DNA from: Hymenobacter sp. APR13
GTDB taxonomy: Bacteria; Bacteroidota; Bacteroidia; Cytophagales; Hymenobacteraceae
DNA length: 64,000 bases
Assembly: GCF_000737515.1 (NCBI RefSeq)
Contig: NZ_CP006587.1
Location: 4,806,995-4,870,994 of the forward strand
Direction: 5' to 3'
The notes under the pieces are model-generated. The model was given only the letters and a program-made list of their open reading frames with translations. It was not told the DNA's origin and ran no database searches. Positions 40,330-50,089 of this stretch are shown here, in pieces (within the stretch, counting starts at the first letter, position 1; each line of letters starts with the position of its first letter). The translations under genes and the position numbers were made by a program.

Positions 40330-41590
40330 TGAAAGCCGCTAGAGCCCATATTTGGGGAGAGTTAGTGGGGGCCGTCATCTGGGACGAAGCAACTGGTCTC
40401 GCCACCTTTGAGTACGACCCAACCTTTAAGACAAGGGGTGGATTTGGCGCCGCTTAAGATGCCTATTACCTCGTCGTAGACCATCTTCTCCTTCCCCGAA
40501 CTGCGCCAAAAACCCGACAGCGGACTTGATGCATTCAAGGGCCTACCCGGGTTGCTCGCCGATGTGTTGCCCGACCGCTATAGCAATGAACTCATCAATC
40601 TGTGGCTAGCGCAGCAGGGCCGCCCAGCGGATAGCATGAATCCGGTGGAGATGCTCTGCTTTATCGGCCAACGGGGCATGGGTGCACTGGAATTTGAGCC
40701 TGCCTCGCTATAGGAAAACGAGAATACGTTTTCCGTTGAAATCGACAGCTTGTTAGCAGTGGCGCAAAAGATGCTTTCCGCCAAACAGGAGTTTATGGCC
40801 CACATGAATCAGGGTGAGGAAAAGGCCCTGGTGGAAATCCTGAAAATAGGTACTTCCGCCGGGGGCGCTGTGCCCAAAACAGTGATTGCTTACAACGAAA
40901 AAACGGGCAAGGTAAAGTCCGGGCAAACCAAAGCGCCCCAGAGCTTTGAACACTGGCTGCTCAAACTCGACGGCGTGAGTGATGTTCAGCTGGGAGCTAC
41001 CCACGGCTACGGGCGGGTGGAAACGGCCTACTACACTATGAACCTCGCTTGTGGCATCGAGATGATGCCCTCCCGCCTGCTGGAAGAGAATGGCCGGGCG
41101 CATTTTATGACCAAACGGTTCAACCGGGAAGGCGGTAGCACCAAACACCACGTGCAGACGCTGTGCGCCACCAAGCACTTCGACTACAATGCCGTGACCA
41201 GCTATAGCTACGAACGTTTCAAACGATGCGGGAGCTTAGGCTTACCTATCCCGAAGCGGAGCAGATGTTCCGGCGGATGGTGTTTAACATGATGGCGCGC
41301 AACTGCGACGATCACACGAAGAACTTCGCGTTTCGGCTGAAACAAGGTCACGAGTAGGAATTAGCTCCTGCCTACGACGTGTGCCACTCGTATCGCCCCT
41401 GAAGCCCCTGGGTAAGCTAGCACGCGTTGAGCGTTAACGGCAAGCGACAGAGTATTTCCTGGGATGACTTGCTCACCATCGGACGCTCCATCCGGTCGAG
41501 AAGCGCAGGTGATAAAGCCCAAAGTATCATCACAGAAATCAGGGATACCCTTAGCCAGTGGCCCGCCTTTACAACCATGAACGCAGGAAG
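40330..41590 (+). pseudogene. hipA: Decayed hipA kinase-toxin gene
   Basis: Pieces of HipA run through this stretch in changing frames. They are MKAARAHIWGELVGAVIWDE (N-terminal domain), LAPLKMPITSS, TAG, TIFSFPELRQK to NPVEMLCFIGQRGMGALEFE, TAG, then AVAQKMLSAKQEFMAHMNQG, KIGTSAGGAVPKTVIAYNEK (ATP-binding region), and MTKRFNREGGSTKHHVQTLC. After another shift come FNMMARNCDDHTKNFAFRLK (the catalytic NxxxxxDDHxKN), a TAG where Trp is expected, APAYDVCHSYRP, TGA, and finally ALSVNGKRQSISWDDLL. At least two frameshifts and four stops make it inactive. It begins 15 nt beyond the TnpB element that split it from hipB. Confidence 0.88.
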
Positions 41591-41734
41591 CTTACATCAC
41601 GACCTATATAAAAGAAGGGTAGGCTTCCTTTCTATAGGCACTGTCACCGCTTTCTCTAGCGGACGACGACCATTAATGCTAAAGTAAAATTATAAGGACT
41701 GATAAGGTTTACTTATCGTTCCTTACATTCGTGG

Positions 41735-41757
41735 AGCGAAAATCACTAATTTTCGCT
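41735..41757. repeat. Short perfect hairpin before the integrase gene
   Basis: AGCGAAAAT pairs with ATTTTCGCT around CACTA, 19 nt before the integrase ATG. It could be an operator or part of an attachment site. A matching distant copy was not found. Confidence 0.4.
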
Positions 41758-41775
41758 TCGCTACTCCTTTATAAT

Positions 41776-42744
41776 ATGGCTACCGAAAATCAGCTGCCCG
41801 CCGTCACGTCTCCGCCCGCCGCCCAAGTGCCCGCGCACCTGGTCGATTCCACCCGGCGCTACGTCGAGTCCGGCCTGCGCGGAGCGGCCAACACAGTGCG
41901 CGCCTACGCCGGCGACTGGAAACGCTTCTCGGTTTGGTGCGCGCTGCACCAGCTCGAGTCATTGCCGGCGCCAGTTGAAGCTTTGGTCGGATTTCTGACG
42001 GAGCTGGCCGACGCTGGGAAAAAGTATGCGACCATCGAGCGGCACGCCGCGGCCATTGCCAAAGCGCATGAGTTGGCTGGCGTGGAGTCGCCCACAGCCG
42101 ACAAGAAACTCAAGGTGCTGTTAAAGGGTATTGCCCGCGAAATTAAGACGCGGCAAAAGCAGGCACCAGCGTTTTCACTGGGCAGCTTCAAGCGTACCAT
42201 CCGCAGCATCGACGTCAGCGTGCCCGCCGGCCTGCGCAACCGGGCCCTGCTGCTTATGGGCTTTACCGGGGCATTTCGCCGCTCAGAACTCGAGGCCCTG
42301 AACATCGAGGACTTAGCCTTCGACGACGACGGGCTGGTGGTGACGCTGCCGCAAAGCAAAACCAATCAGCTAGGTCAGGCGGAGGAGAAAGCAATTTTTT
42401 ACTCTCCCGATTCTGCGTTATGTCCTATACGTTGCCTGCAGGCTTGGCTGAGAATATTAGGACGAAACGAAGGCCCGGTGTTTGTGTCGCTGCGCAAGAA
42501 TAACCAGGTGACTGCTAGACGTATGACTACCAAGTATACTAACCTGATTGTCCAGCAGTATATGGGCAGTCAGTTCACGGCTCACTCCTTGCGGGCTTCG
42601 TTTGTTACTGTCTCCAAGCTTAATGGGGCCGATGACAGCAAGGTCATGAACCAGACCAAGCATAAGACGTCGGCCATGATCCGCCGTTATACCCGCCTCG
42701 ACAACGTGCGCCAACATAACTCTGCGAAAGAACTGGGACTATAG
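41776..42744 (+). CDS. Tyrosine recombinase / phage-type integrase
   Basis: 322 residues from the ATG at 41776 (MATENQLPAV). An upstream GTG frame is less likely. The SAM-like core-binding domain (NTVRAYAGDWKRFSVWCALH) precedes the catalytic domain: Arg in FTGAFRRSELEAL, HSLRASFVT (H-x-x-R), KHKTSAMIRRYTRLDN with the tyrosine nucleophile in RRYTR. The first conserved Lys is likely in LPQSKTNQ. All catalytic positions are present and the frame is open. It most resembles stand-alone integrases of genomic islands. It sits at the border between the hip remnants and the AT-rich HEPN/DUF262 segment and may have mobilised that segment. No attachment repeats were identified. Confidence 0.92.
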   Translation: MATENQLPAVTSPPAAQVPAHLVDSTRRYVESGLRGAANTVRAYAGDWKRFSVWCALHQLESLPAPVEALVGFLTELADAGKKYATIERHAAAIAKAHELAGVESPTADKKLKVLLKGIAREIKTRQKQAPAFSLGSFKRTIRSIDVSVPAGLRNRALLLMGFTGAFRRSELEALNIEDLAFDDDGLVVTLPQSKTNQLGQAEEKAIFYSPDSALCPIRCLQAWLRILGRNEGPVFVSLRKNNQVTARRMTTKYTNLIVQQYMGSQFTAHSLRASFVTVSKLNGADDSKVMNQTKHKTSAMIRRYTRLDNVRQHNSAKELGL

Positions 42745-43287
42745 CTTCTATTCGTTGATTACAGTTCAGAATGCTGCTCCAATAATAGGGATGGGAGATT
42801 TGCATCTTTGTTAGATTTGTTAAATAGACGTTTTTTGCATAATGATACGCAACATGATTACCCTGGACTTAGCTACTACTTTTCTGGAATCAGGTTTCTT
42901 TCGTAAGCTATCAATCACTATCTGAGAGTGGCTCAATCCTGTAATTGTTCGTGACTGTTGATGAGTGCAACTCATTAGGCTTGAATACCTGGATATGTAC
43001 TTATTAGATGGTCACGGTATCTCCCCTCAATAGCTAGCTAGGGAGCAAATAAAATAAATAGACCATTTTACTACGCCGTGAACTATGAATTTTATGATTT
43101 GCTGACAGACCAGACTAAGTATCCTTGTGATAAGTGAAGCACGTATGTGTAATTGTAAAGGCCACAATTCACAAGCTAGCCCACAGAGCCGACGTTGTCC
43201 GCAGATCTGGCCATTATGAGCATTATACATATTGCATCTAAACCTTCCATAAGTTTATTATCAATTCTTTTAAATGTTTTTCCCTGT
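42745..43287. other. AT-rich gene-free spacer
   Basis: 543 bases between the convergent integrase and DUF262 genes. Much lower GC than the core genome. No supportable frame. A 67-codon minus frame at 43027 lacks any family character. Confidence 0.5.
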
Positions 43288-45009
43288 TTATAAAAAAGTT
43301 TTTAAATTAGACAAATCTAATTTTGAATTTGCTTGTTGTTCCAACAAATAGCCCAATTGAATTATTTTTGGAATTCTTTGAATTAAACTCAATGAATCAA
43401 GATTATTTACAATTGAGCGAGGAACAAGAGTATAGCAGCATAAGCAATGAATTAACCGGTCCTTTAGGCCCTTAGGCAACCCGTACTTATCACTTTCAAA
43501 GTCTTCGGCCTTTAATATTTGATATAAAACAAAGGATTCTTTTCTTCTTTGAAAATATAGAGTCTCGAATTCAATACCTGGTTGTTTATTCTTAAACAGA
43601 CGCGCTAGAATATATCTAGAATTATGATCAAAAACCGTATAATCTTCTTGAAGAAATCTTTTCTTATAGGTATTAATGTCTGATGACAACGATAATTGAA
43701 GTTCCTCAACGCTGAAATTTCTAATATCCTTTGCTTTTGAATACATAGTATTGCGAATTGTACTATGCGTAATGGGCTCGCCTAAAAGCATTCTGTAAAC
43801 AGCAAATGAGTCAAGATAATTTGTTGACAACTTCAGTTTTATATGTATAATCTCTTCATCGTCAACTTTACGTATGGGTGAAAGAATTAATGGATACGCT
43901 AATGAATGAGAAACACCTTTGTACGTAAGTAATTTAAAACGAGGCTCAGGTAAAGCATCTGAATGCTCGTAACCTTTAAGCTTAAGATATAAATTACTAT
44001 AGAAATCAAAGTCTGATTTCACAAAATAGTAAAATGAATTACTGTCTTTGGTATCTAATAACAAAAGAGAATCCGTGCCATCTCGGTATTTTGTATTCTC
44101 CTGTGTCCAGCTACTAAATCTTGTGCCTATTTTCTCAAAATCCTTATTCTCAGATGATTTCTCGTTTGCACGAATTGTAACAGCATATTTTGCTCTTAGC
44201 CAAGCCTTGAAAAAATCCTGATCGTCATCAACTGCATTTAACATGCTAATTTTATTTTTCCAAATAGCATCAAGTTCTTTGATCTTAATTTCATCTTTTA
44301 CATTAGATAGCAAAAAACTCTTTAAGAGTTCTGTTTGAGTTAGATTTAACCCACGATCATTCATTGTTTCAAATATTGTATAGGCGCTTTCGCTTGTTTG
44401 TGTCATAATTTCAATAAACACTAATTTCTCAGTTAGCCATGTTGTAAACAAGGGAAATATTTCAGGCCTAAGCAAGCCCTCTGGAAACAATTCCATTATG
44501 TCGCCGTATCGCTCAAGGATTGTTTTGCAAGATTCGTTTTGCAAAACAGTTTCATCGATTATATCGTTTTTGTATATAGCATCAAGGACCTTTTCACGTT
44601 CAGCAATATTCATATTATATGCACTTATGCCATAATATTCCGAATATATATATCCCTGATATTTGTTCTGTATGTCAAGTATTTCCCTATATTTATAATT
44701 AAGATAAATCATTAATAAGACAAAAGAAGTCAATCGTTGTTGTCCGTCTACAACACTATACACAGACTGCTCCATGTAAAGAACGACAGGACCCATATAG
44801 TATCTAGCATAATTTGCAACGTCTTGTTGCGTATGTGTTTCATGCCAATTGGAATTGAAGCTTCGTTCTAAATCGATCAACAAATCTTCAATGTGAGTTC
44901 GTTGCCATTTGTATTCCCTTTGAAAGTATCCAACTTTATAGTGTCTTTCAAATAGCATGCTCTTAAGAGACTTACTTTGGGCGTCAATATTATTTGCTGC
45001 GTTGTTCAT
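43288..45009 (-). CDS. DUF262 (GmrS-like) protein, second gene of a HEPN-DUF262 pair
   Basis: 573 residues. The N-terminal DUF262/ParB-like NTPase domain is clear: RHYKVGYFQREYKWQRTHIE (motif FQRExxW) and SVVDGQQRLTSFVLLMIYLN (motif DGQQR), followed by FIEIMTQTSESAYTIFETMN DRGLNLT, the N-D-R-G element. The C-terminal 300 residues are helical and do not show the HNH-type H-x-x-P motif of DUF1524, so this is a DUF262 protein without the usual nuclease half. GmrSD-type proteins use DUF262 for NTP-dependent sensing of modified DNA. The start abuts the stop of the HEPN gene (0 nt), indicating tight coupling. Low GC shows recent transfer. Confidence 0.87.
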   Translation of the reverse strand: MNNAANNIDAQSKSLKSMLFERHYKVGYFQREYKWQRTHIEDLLIDLERSFNSNWHETHTQQDVANYARYYMGPVVLYMEQSVYSVVDGQQRLTSFVLLMIYLNYKYREILDIQNKYQGYIYSEYYGISAYNMNIAEREKVLDAIYKNDIIDETVLQNESCKTILERYGDIMELFPEGLLRPEIFPLFTTWLTEKLVFIEIMTQTSESAYTIFETMNDRGLNLTQTELLKSFLLSNVKDEIKIKELDAIWKNKISMLNAVDDDQDFFKAWLRAKYAVTIRANEKSSENKDFEKIGTRFSSWTQENTKYRDGTDSLLLLDTKDSNSFYYFVKSDFDFYSNLYLKLKGYEHSDALPEPRFKLLTYKGVSHSLAYPLILSPIRKVDDEEIIHIKLKLSTNYLDSFAVYRMLLGEPITHSTIRNTMYSKAKDIRNFSVEELQLSLSSDINTYKKRFLQEDYTVFDHNSRYILARLFKNKQPGIEFETLYFQRRKESFVLYQILKAEDFESDKYGLPKGLKDRLIHCLCCYTLVPRSIVNNLDSLSLIQRIPKIIQLGYLLEQQANSKLDLSNLKTFL

Positions 45010-45810
45010 TTATTTAAGTTTATTAACAGTCATTTGCAAAATATAAAAAGCATTCTCATATATTCTTCTATTAGCCTCATTTGGAGATATCTCTCCATGA
45101 AACAACATGCAGCGCAGAGAATACAAAACTCTAATACATCCTTTTGCTACCGTTTCCATGTCATTTATAATCTTACAAGGATTCAGAGATTGAATTCTCA
45201 CACTTGCACCAGATGAATTAGAGCTACTTATAATGCTTATGGGTTTTAGTGGATCAATTTCTTTAAATAGCTTACATATAATCTTTTTTGTACTTTTATC
45301 TAATTTTATATAATTAATATCCATTAGCAAGTCATCAGCCTTGTATTTAGGCATTTTTACATCTAATATTACTTTGCCTCCTTTTGCTTCGATATAAGCT
45401 TGTGAAAATGAAGCTGTTCTCTCTACCTTATAAACAAAGCCATTTGCATCCACATGACTTGAATGTTTCACAGGATTTTCAGTTAACGCAAGAGTCAGAA
45501 AGGAGAGGCGTGAACCATTGTGGAACACTGGATTTTTCTCTAATTGGAAGTGCAATTCAGCAAAGAAGCTCTTAAATCGAAGTGATTCATGATTAGCATT
45601 ATTGCTTAGCAAATTGTGAATTATTCTTCTGGGACGACTATCTGCGTTGTCTTGTAATGCTTTAATGATTTCAGTATCTCTTTTTTTTAGATCAGGATAC
45701 TCAGCCACATACCAAGCATTAAATGGAATCCAGGCCTTTAAAAAGAACAAGTAATAGTCCGGCTCAGATTGATCCATCCAAAGCCTTATGTTTTCAGTTG
45801 ACGTATTCAC
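45010..45810 (-). CDS. HEPN-like protein, first gene of a HEPN-DUF262 pair
   Basis: 266 residues, cytoplasmic. The C-terminal helix carries RCMLFH (R233-x4-H238) within LYSLRCMLFHGEISPNEANRRIYENAFYIL, the Rx4-6H motif and helix context of HEPN ribonucleases. The N-terminal part contains an aromatic helix (YYLFFLKAWIPFNAWYVAEY) often seen in ApeA-like and other defence HEPN proteins. The middle (KVILDVKMPKYKADDLLMDINYIKLD) is a mixed alpha/beta region I do not recognise. Its stop codon is directly followed by the DUF262 ATG. HEPN toxins cut RNA on infection, and here the DUF262 protein could be sensor or inhibitor (inference). Confidence 0.7.
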   Translation of the reverse strand: MNTSTENIRLWMDQSEPDYYLFFLKAWIPFNAWYVAEYPDLKKRDTEIIKALQDNADSRPRRIIHNLLSNNANHESLRFKSFFAELHFQLEKNPVFHNGSRLSFLTLALTENPVKHSSHVDANGFVYKVERTASFSQAYIEAKGGKVILDVKMPKYKADDLLMDINYIKLDKSTKKIICKLFKEIDPLKPISIISSSNSSGASVRIQSLNPCKIINDMETVAKGCIRVLYSLRCMLFHGEISPNEANRRIYENAFYILQMTVNKLK

Positions 45811-46279
45811 TCAAATTACTTTGAATCATGAAAAATATGAGGTTTCTACAAAAGGCTTAATAAATGGATTCAAGCAAGTTCTCTTACAATGCTTATTTAG
45901 CCAATTGGTGACATTTAAGAATATTTATTATTCTTAAAAAAATTACACCCTATGATTTATACAAATTTTTTCTCTATACCGCTGCCATAATTACCCGTAA
46001 TAATACCCAGAAAAACGTCGCACTCTTCCACTGCAGCTATGCAGTTGGCGAAATTACCAACTTTGGAATTGACAAACACAGTGCCCTCGTTCTACATCCA
46101 CACTTTGTAGTTCACACTTAGTGTAGCATAAATGTGGAGTATCAAGTTCTGGTTTCCATAACCCGATGAACTCATCATTATATTTAGTCGCGCTGTCTTT
46201 CCCATGAAGTGTAAAACTAACCAGTTTGAGTGAATTAAGCACTTATGGAAGTCCTTAAAACAGCATATTTTAAGCGAAG
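45811..46279. other. AT-rich spacer with no supported gene
   Basis: 469 bases upstream of the HEPN gene. Low GC. The only open frames are short. It probably holds the promoter of the HEPN-DUF262 operon. A junction with IS3 sequence lies near 46280. Confidence 0.5.
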
Positions 46280-46884
46280 TTGGGTGCTCGGGCACGGCCA
46301 GCGGCTGCTTGACACGTTCGGGTACGCTGCGCTTCTTGCTCTGCCGGTTCAGCTGCAGGTCGTGGGCGTGATACAGGCACCACAGCCGCTTATGATTCAC
46401 CAATAGCCCGTCTTTGCGCAGCCGGTGGTGGTATTTTTAAAAGCCCCACCCGGGTTGGCGCTTGACCACCGCTAGTAGCGCGGCCACTACCGCCTCGCTC
46501 GCCGAGCCGTTGTACTGGTCGCCCCGGCCGGGCGGCGTGGCGTAGCTGGCCCGGGCCAGGCCCACCAAGGCACAGGCCCAGCGTCGGCTCAGTCCACGGC
46601 CCGCCGCTCGGCCGGGGCCGCTACTTTTTTCGCAGCACCTCCTTGACCACTTGGTTTTCCAGGCTCAGGTCGGCCAACAGTTGCTTGAGCCGACGGTTTT
46701 CCTCTTCCAGGTGCTTGAGACGCTGCAATCCAGTAACCTCCAGACAACCATACTTTCTCTTCCACTGGTAAAACGTGGGCTCGCCGATACCGTGCTCGCG
46801 GCAAATGTGGGCCACGGTCTAGCCCTGGCCCTGCTGGCACATGATGCCGATGATTTGCGCTTCACTAGAGCGACTCTCTTTCAT
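46280..46884 (-). pseudogene. IS3-family (IS2/IS407-like) orfA and 5' orfB remnant
   Basis: orfA starts at ATG 46884 (MKESRSSEAQIIGIMCQQGQ), has an in-frame TAG where Gln is expected, then TVAHICREHGIGEPTFYQWK and a leucine-zipper helix to 46621. orfB follows (ALVGLARASYATPPGRGDQY, a TAA, then YHHRLRKDGLLVNHKRLWCL) and stops matching after VKQPLAVPEHPT near 46280. The catalytic half is absent. It belongs to a different IS3 subgroup from the remnant at 37795. Confidence 0.85.
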
Positions 46885-47206
46885 GAGGCGGTAAGGAAAG
46901 GATGGGAAAATATACCACCTTCCTCTACTTTTCACTGACCTACCGTATGGGGAAGCATACAGATTGACCGATACTTGTGCCTGGACGATGCAGTAAGCTT
47001 TAACACGGCGCAGAACCTAGGCTTATAAATACCATAAAAATGGGCTCGAGCATTGCTCGCATTCTTAGCAAAGCCCACACAACATTCGAGTACATTTGCT
47101 CTTTGCTATTGCTGGAAGCCGCTTTGAAAACATACTTTGTCAACCTCCGGGCCGCAAAGCAACAACAGAAACAAGCACTTTATTTAAGGTGCTTTTAAAC
47201 AGACTG
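46885..47206. other. Upstream region of the type I restriction operon
   Basis: 322 bases between the IS3 remnant and hsdM. Contains the left end of the IS3 remnant and probably the operon promoter. An in-frame extension of hsdM (from about 47096) is not protein-like. Confidence 0.5.
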
Positions 47207-50089
47207 ATGAAGATTGAAAAAATAAAGCTTTCCCAACTGGAGAGCTTTCTGATGAAGGCGGCCGACATCCTGCGCGGCAAGATGGACGCCTCGGAATACA
47301 AGGAGTTTATCTTCGGGATGCTGTTCCTGAAGCGAATGAGCGACGTGTTTGACCAGAAGCGAGAGCAACTGCGCCGGCGCGACTATAAGCACTTGGACGC
47401 GGACTTTCTGCTGACGATTCTAGAACGCCCTGATACCTACGGCGAAACGTTTTTTGTGCCTAAGCGGGCCCGCTGGAACGAAGGTTTTACCGACGAAAAC
47501 GGCAACCAGCAGCCGCCCATCAAGCACCTACAGGCCAACATCGGGCAGATGCTGAACAAGGCACTTGATGCCATTGAGGACGCCAACACCGATACACTGT
47601 CGGGCATCTTCAAGGGGCGCATCAACTTCAACAAAGAGGTCGACGGCAAGCAAATCGTCAAGAACGTCGATTTGAAGAAGATGATTGACCACTTCAACGA
47701 GTTTCCGGCGCTGGTCAACGACAACTTCGAGTTTCCGGACCTGCTGGGTGCGGCGTATGAATACCTGCTCAAGCACTTTGCCGACGAGGGTGGCAAGAAG
47801 GGCGGGCAGTTCTACACCCCCAACCAAGTGGTGCGCCTGCTGGTGCAGCTCATCAAGCCCAAGGCGGGCATGTCCATTTATGACCCCACAGCGGGGTCGG
47901 GTGGGATGCTGATTCAGAGCCAGCAGTACGTGCAGGAGCAGGGCCAGGACGCGGCTGACCTGGAGCTGTTCGGGCAGGAAAACGACCCTACGGTGGTGGC
48001 CATCTGCAAGATGAACATCATCCTGCACAACATCACGCGCTACAACATCGAGTACGGCGACACGCTGGAGGAGCCGCTGAATGAGCGCGACGGGCGGCTG
48101 ATTCAGTTCGACCGGGTGATTGCCAACCCGCCGTTTTCGCAGAACTACAACCGGGCCACGATGAAGCACCCGGAGCGGTTTCAGTACGGCTTCACGCCCG
48201 AAACGGGCAAGAAGGCCGACCTGATGTTTGTACAGCACATGCTGGCCAGCTGCAAGCGTACGGGCAAGGTGGTGGTGGTGATGCCACACGGGGTGCTGTT
48301 CCGGGGCGGTAAGGAAAAGGAAATCCGGGAGGGTATGCTGCGGGCCGACGTGCTGGAAGGCATCATCAGCCTGCCGCCACAGCTGTTTTACGGCACCGGC
48401 ATTCCGGCCTGCGTGATGGTGTTCGACAAGAGCAAGCCAGACCACCTCAAGAACAAGGTTTTCATCATCAACGCCGATAAGGACTACTCCGAGGGCAAAA
48501 AGCAGAACATGCTACGCCCCGAGGACATCGAGAAAATCGACTACGTTTTTGAGCATAAGCTGGAAGAAGCCGGCTACTCGCGGCTGGTGGATTTCGATAC
48601 CATCGAGGCCAACGACTTCACGCTCAACATTCGGCGCTACGTGGACAACACGCCGCCGCCCGAGCCCGAAGACGTGACGGCCCATCTGGTGGGCGGTGTG
48701 CCGGTGGCTGAGATTGAGCAGGTGCAGACCACGCTGGCCCCGAAGTTCGGCTTCGACGGCTACCAGCTGTTTGCCGACCACAACGACCGGTACAAAGCGT
48801 TTACGGTGGCCGAGAAGGCCGCCATCAAGCCGCTGGTGGAGGACGACGCGCGGGTAGTAGAAACGCTCACCGAGCTGGGCCTGCATCTGGCCGAGTGGTG
48901 GCAGCTGGCTAAAGAAGACTTTTCTACCCTGGCACCCAAGAAAGTGCCCGACAATGCCGTAGAGGAGTCGATGGCTAGCTACGTGGCGCTGAGCGGCGAC
49001 AAGTTCCCGAAGGTGCGGCAGGAGCTGCTGGCCACCATCAAGGAGAAGTTTGTGCCGGTGGGTGTACTCGACACCTACCAGGTGGCGGGCGTGTTCGTGA
49101 ACTGGTGGGATAACATAAAGTACGACCTCAAAACCATCATGCAGAACGGATGGGAGGCTAGCCTGATACCGGACGCTTACCTGATTGCGGCCTTCTTCCA
49201 AGCGGAGCAGGCGGCGCTGGAGCAACTGGAACTAACCCAGGCCACGCTGGAAACCAGCCTGGAAGAAGCCGTGGAGGAGGCCCTGAACCTGCTGGACTAC
49301 GAGGCCGATGAGGAAGAAGGCGAAGTAAAGCTGACGCCTGCCCTGGCCAAGAGCGAGCTGAAAGCCCAGATTGACTACTTGCTGGATGAAAAGCACGCCC
49401 CCGCCGAAGCCGAACCGCTGGAAGCCGCCGATGCCCGCATCCGGGAGCTGGAAGCGCAGCTGAAGGACGGCAAAGCCCAGCTGAAAAAGCTGCAAGGCGA
49501 GCTGGAGCTGAAACTTATTCTGAAGCGCTACGGGGCCGATGATGAGAAGGCCGAGAGCCAGGCCCTGCTGCGCACTGCGCAGGCCGAGCTGGCCAGGCTC
49601 GACGCCGACGTGGACGACCTGATTGCCGGCTTCCGCAAGGAGCTGAAGGGCACCAAGGACTTTGCGGCCATCCGCAAATCGGTGGGGGTGCTGGAAAAGG
49701 AACTTAAAGCCGATAAGTCCGAGCCCTACCAGCTGCAGGACGTGCTGGATGCCCAAAAGACCTTGAAGGAAATAGCCAAGCCCTACAACGCCCGCCAGAA
49801 AGACCAGGAAATCCTGCAAGCTAAGCTCGATAGCCTCGACCGGCTGCTGGCCGATACGGGCGGTATCATCACGGAGGAAGAAAGCCAGCGGCTGATTCTG
49901 CAGAAGCACTTCGACATCATCAACAACCAGCTGCAACGCTACCTCGGCACCGAAAAGCGGGCGCTGGTGGCCGCCTACGAAAACCTGTTCGACAAGTACT
50001 TTACCTCGGCCCGGCACCTGGAAGCCCAGCGCCACGAGACGATGGCCGAACTCCACGATTTTCTGACCCAGCTAAACTACCTGAACTAA
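47207..50089 (+). CDS. hsdM: Type I restriction-modification methyltransferase subunit (HsdM) with long C-terminal coiled coil
   Basis: 960 residues from ATG 47207 (MKIEKIKLSQLESFLMKAAD). HsdM N-terminal helical domain (ADILRGKMDASEYKEFIFGMLF), then the N6-adenine methyltransferase: SAM motif I DPTAGSGG (226-233) and catalytic NPPF (307-310, IANPPFSQNY). After the methylase core at about residue 480, a further 450 residues are unusual. They hold an alpha-helical domain (VEESMASYVALSGDKFPKVR) and a long glutamate/lysine/leucine coiled coil to the C-terminus. This makes the protein almost twice the size of standard HsdM. The extension probably docks HsdS and HsdR. The stop overlaps the hsdS start by one base. 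Confidence 0.95.
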   Translation: MKIEKIKLSQLESFLMKAADILRGKMDASEYKEFIFGMLFLKRMSDVFDQKREQLRRRDYKHLDADFLLTILERPDTYGETFFVPKRARWNEGFTDENGNQQPPIKHLQANIGQMLNKALDAIEDANTDTLSGIFKGRINFNKEVDGKQIVKNVDLKKMIDHFNEFPALVNDNFEFPDLLGAAYEYLLKHFADEGGKKGGQFYTPNQVVRLLVQLIKPKAGMSIYDPTAGSGGMLIQSQQYVQEQGQDAADLELFGQENDPTVVAICKMNIILHNITRYNIEYGDTLEEPLNERDGRLIQFDRVIANPPFSQNYNRATMKHPERFQYGFTPETGKKADLMFVQHMLASCKRTGKVVVVMPHGVLFRGGKEKEIREGMLRADVLEGIISLPPQLFYGTGIPACVMVFDKSKPDHLKNKVFIINADKDYSEGKKQNMLRPEDIEKIDYVFEHKLEEAGYSRLVDFDTIEANDFTLNIRRYVDNTPPPEPEDVTAHLVGGVPVAEIEQVQTTLAPKFGFDGYQLFADHNDRYKAFTVAEKAAIKPLVEDDARVVETLTELGLHLAEWWQLAKEDFSTLAPKKVPDNAVEESMASYVALSGDKFPKVRQELLATIKEKFVPVGVLDTYQVAGVFVNWWDNIKYDLKTIMQNGWEASLIPDAYLIAAFFQAEQAALEQLELTQATLETSLEEAVEEALNLLDYEADEEEGEVKLTPALAKSELKAQIDYLLDEKHAPAEAEPLEAADARIRELEAQLKDGKAQLKKLQGELELKLILKRYGADDEKAESQALLRTAQAELARLDADVDDLIAGFRKELKGTKDFAAIRKSVGVLEKELKADKSEPYQLQDVLDAQKTLKEIAKPYNARQKDQEILQAKLDSLDRLLADTGGIITEEESQRLILQKHFDIINNQLQRYLGTEKRALVAAYENLFDKYFTSARHLEAQRHETMAELHDFLTQLNYLN

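Noticed and set aside
37795..46884. The IS3 C-terminal remnant at 37.8 kb and N-terminal remnant at 46.3 kb as two halves of one element split by an 8-kb insertion
   Set aside because: Both are on the minus strand in the right order, but the sequences belong to different IS3 subgroups (HSDRGGQY/IS51-like versus QIIGI-ICREHG/IS2-like).
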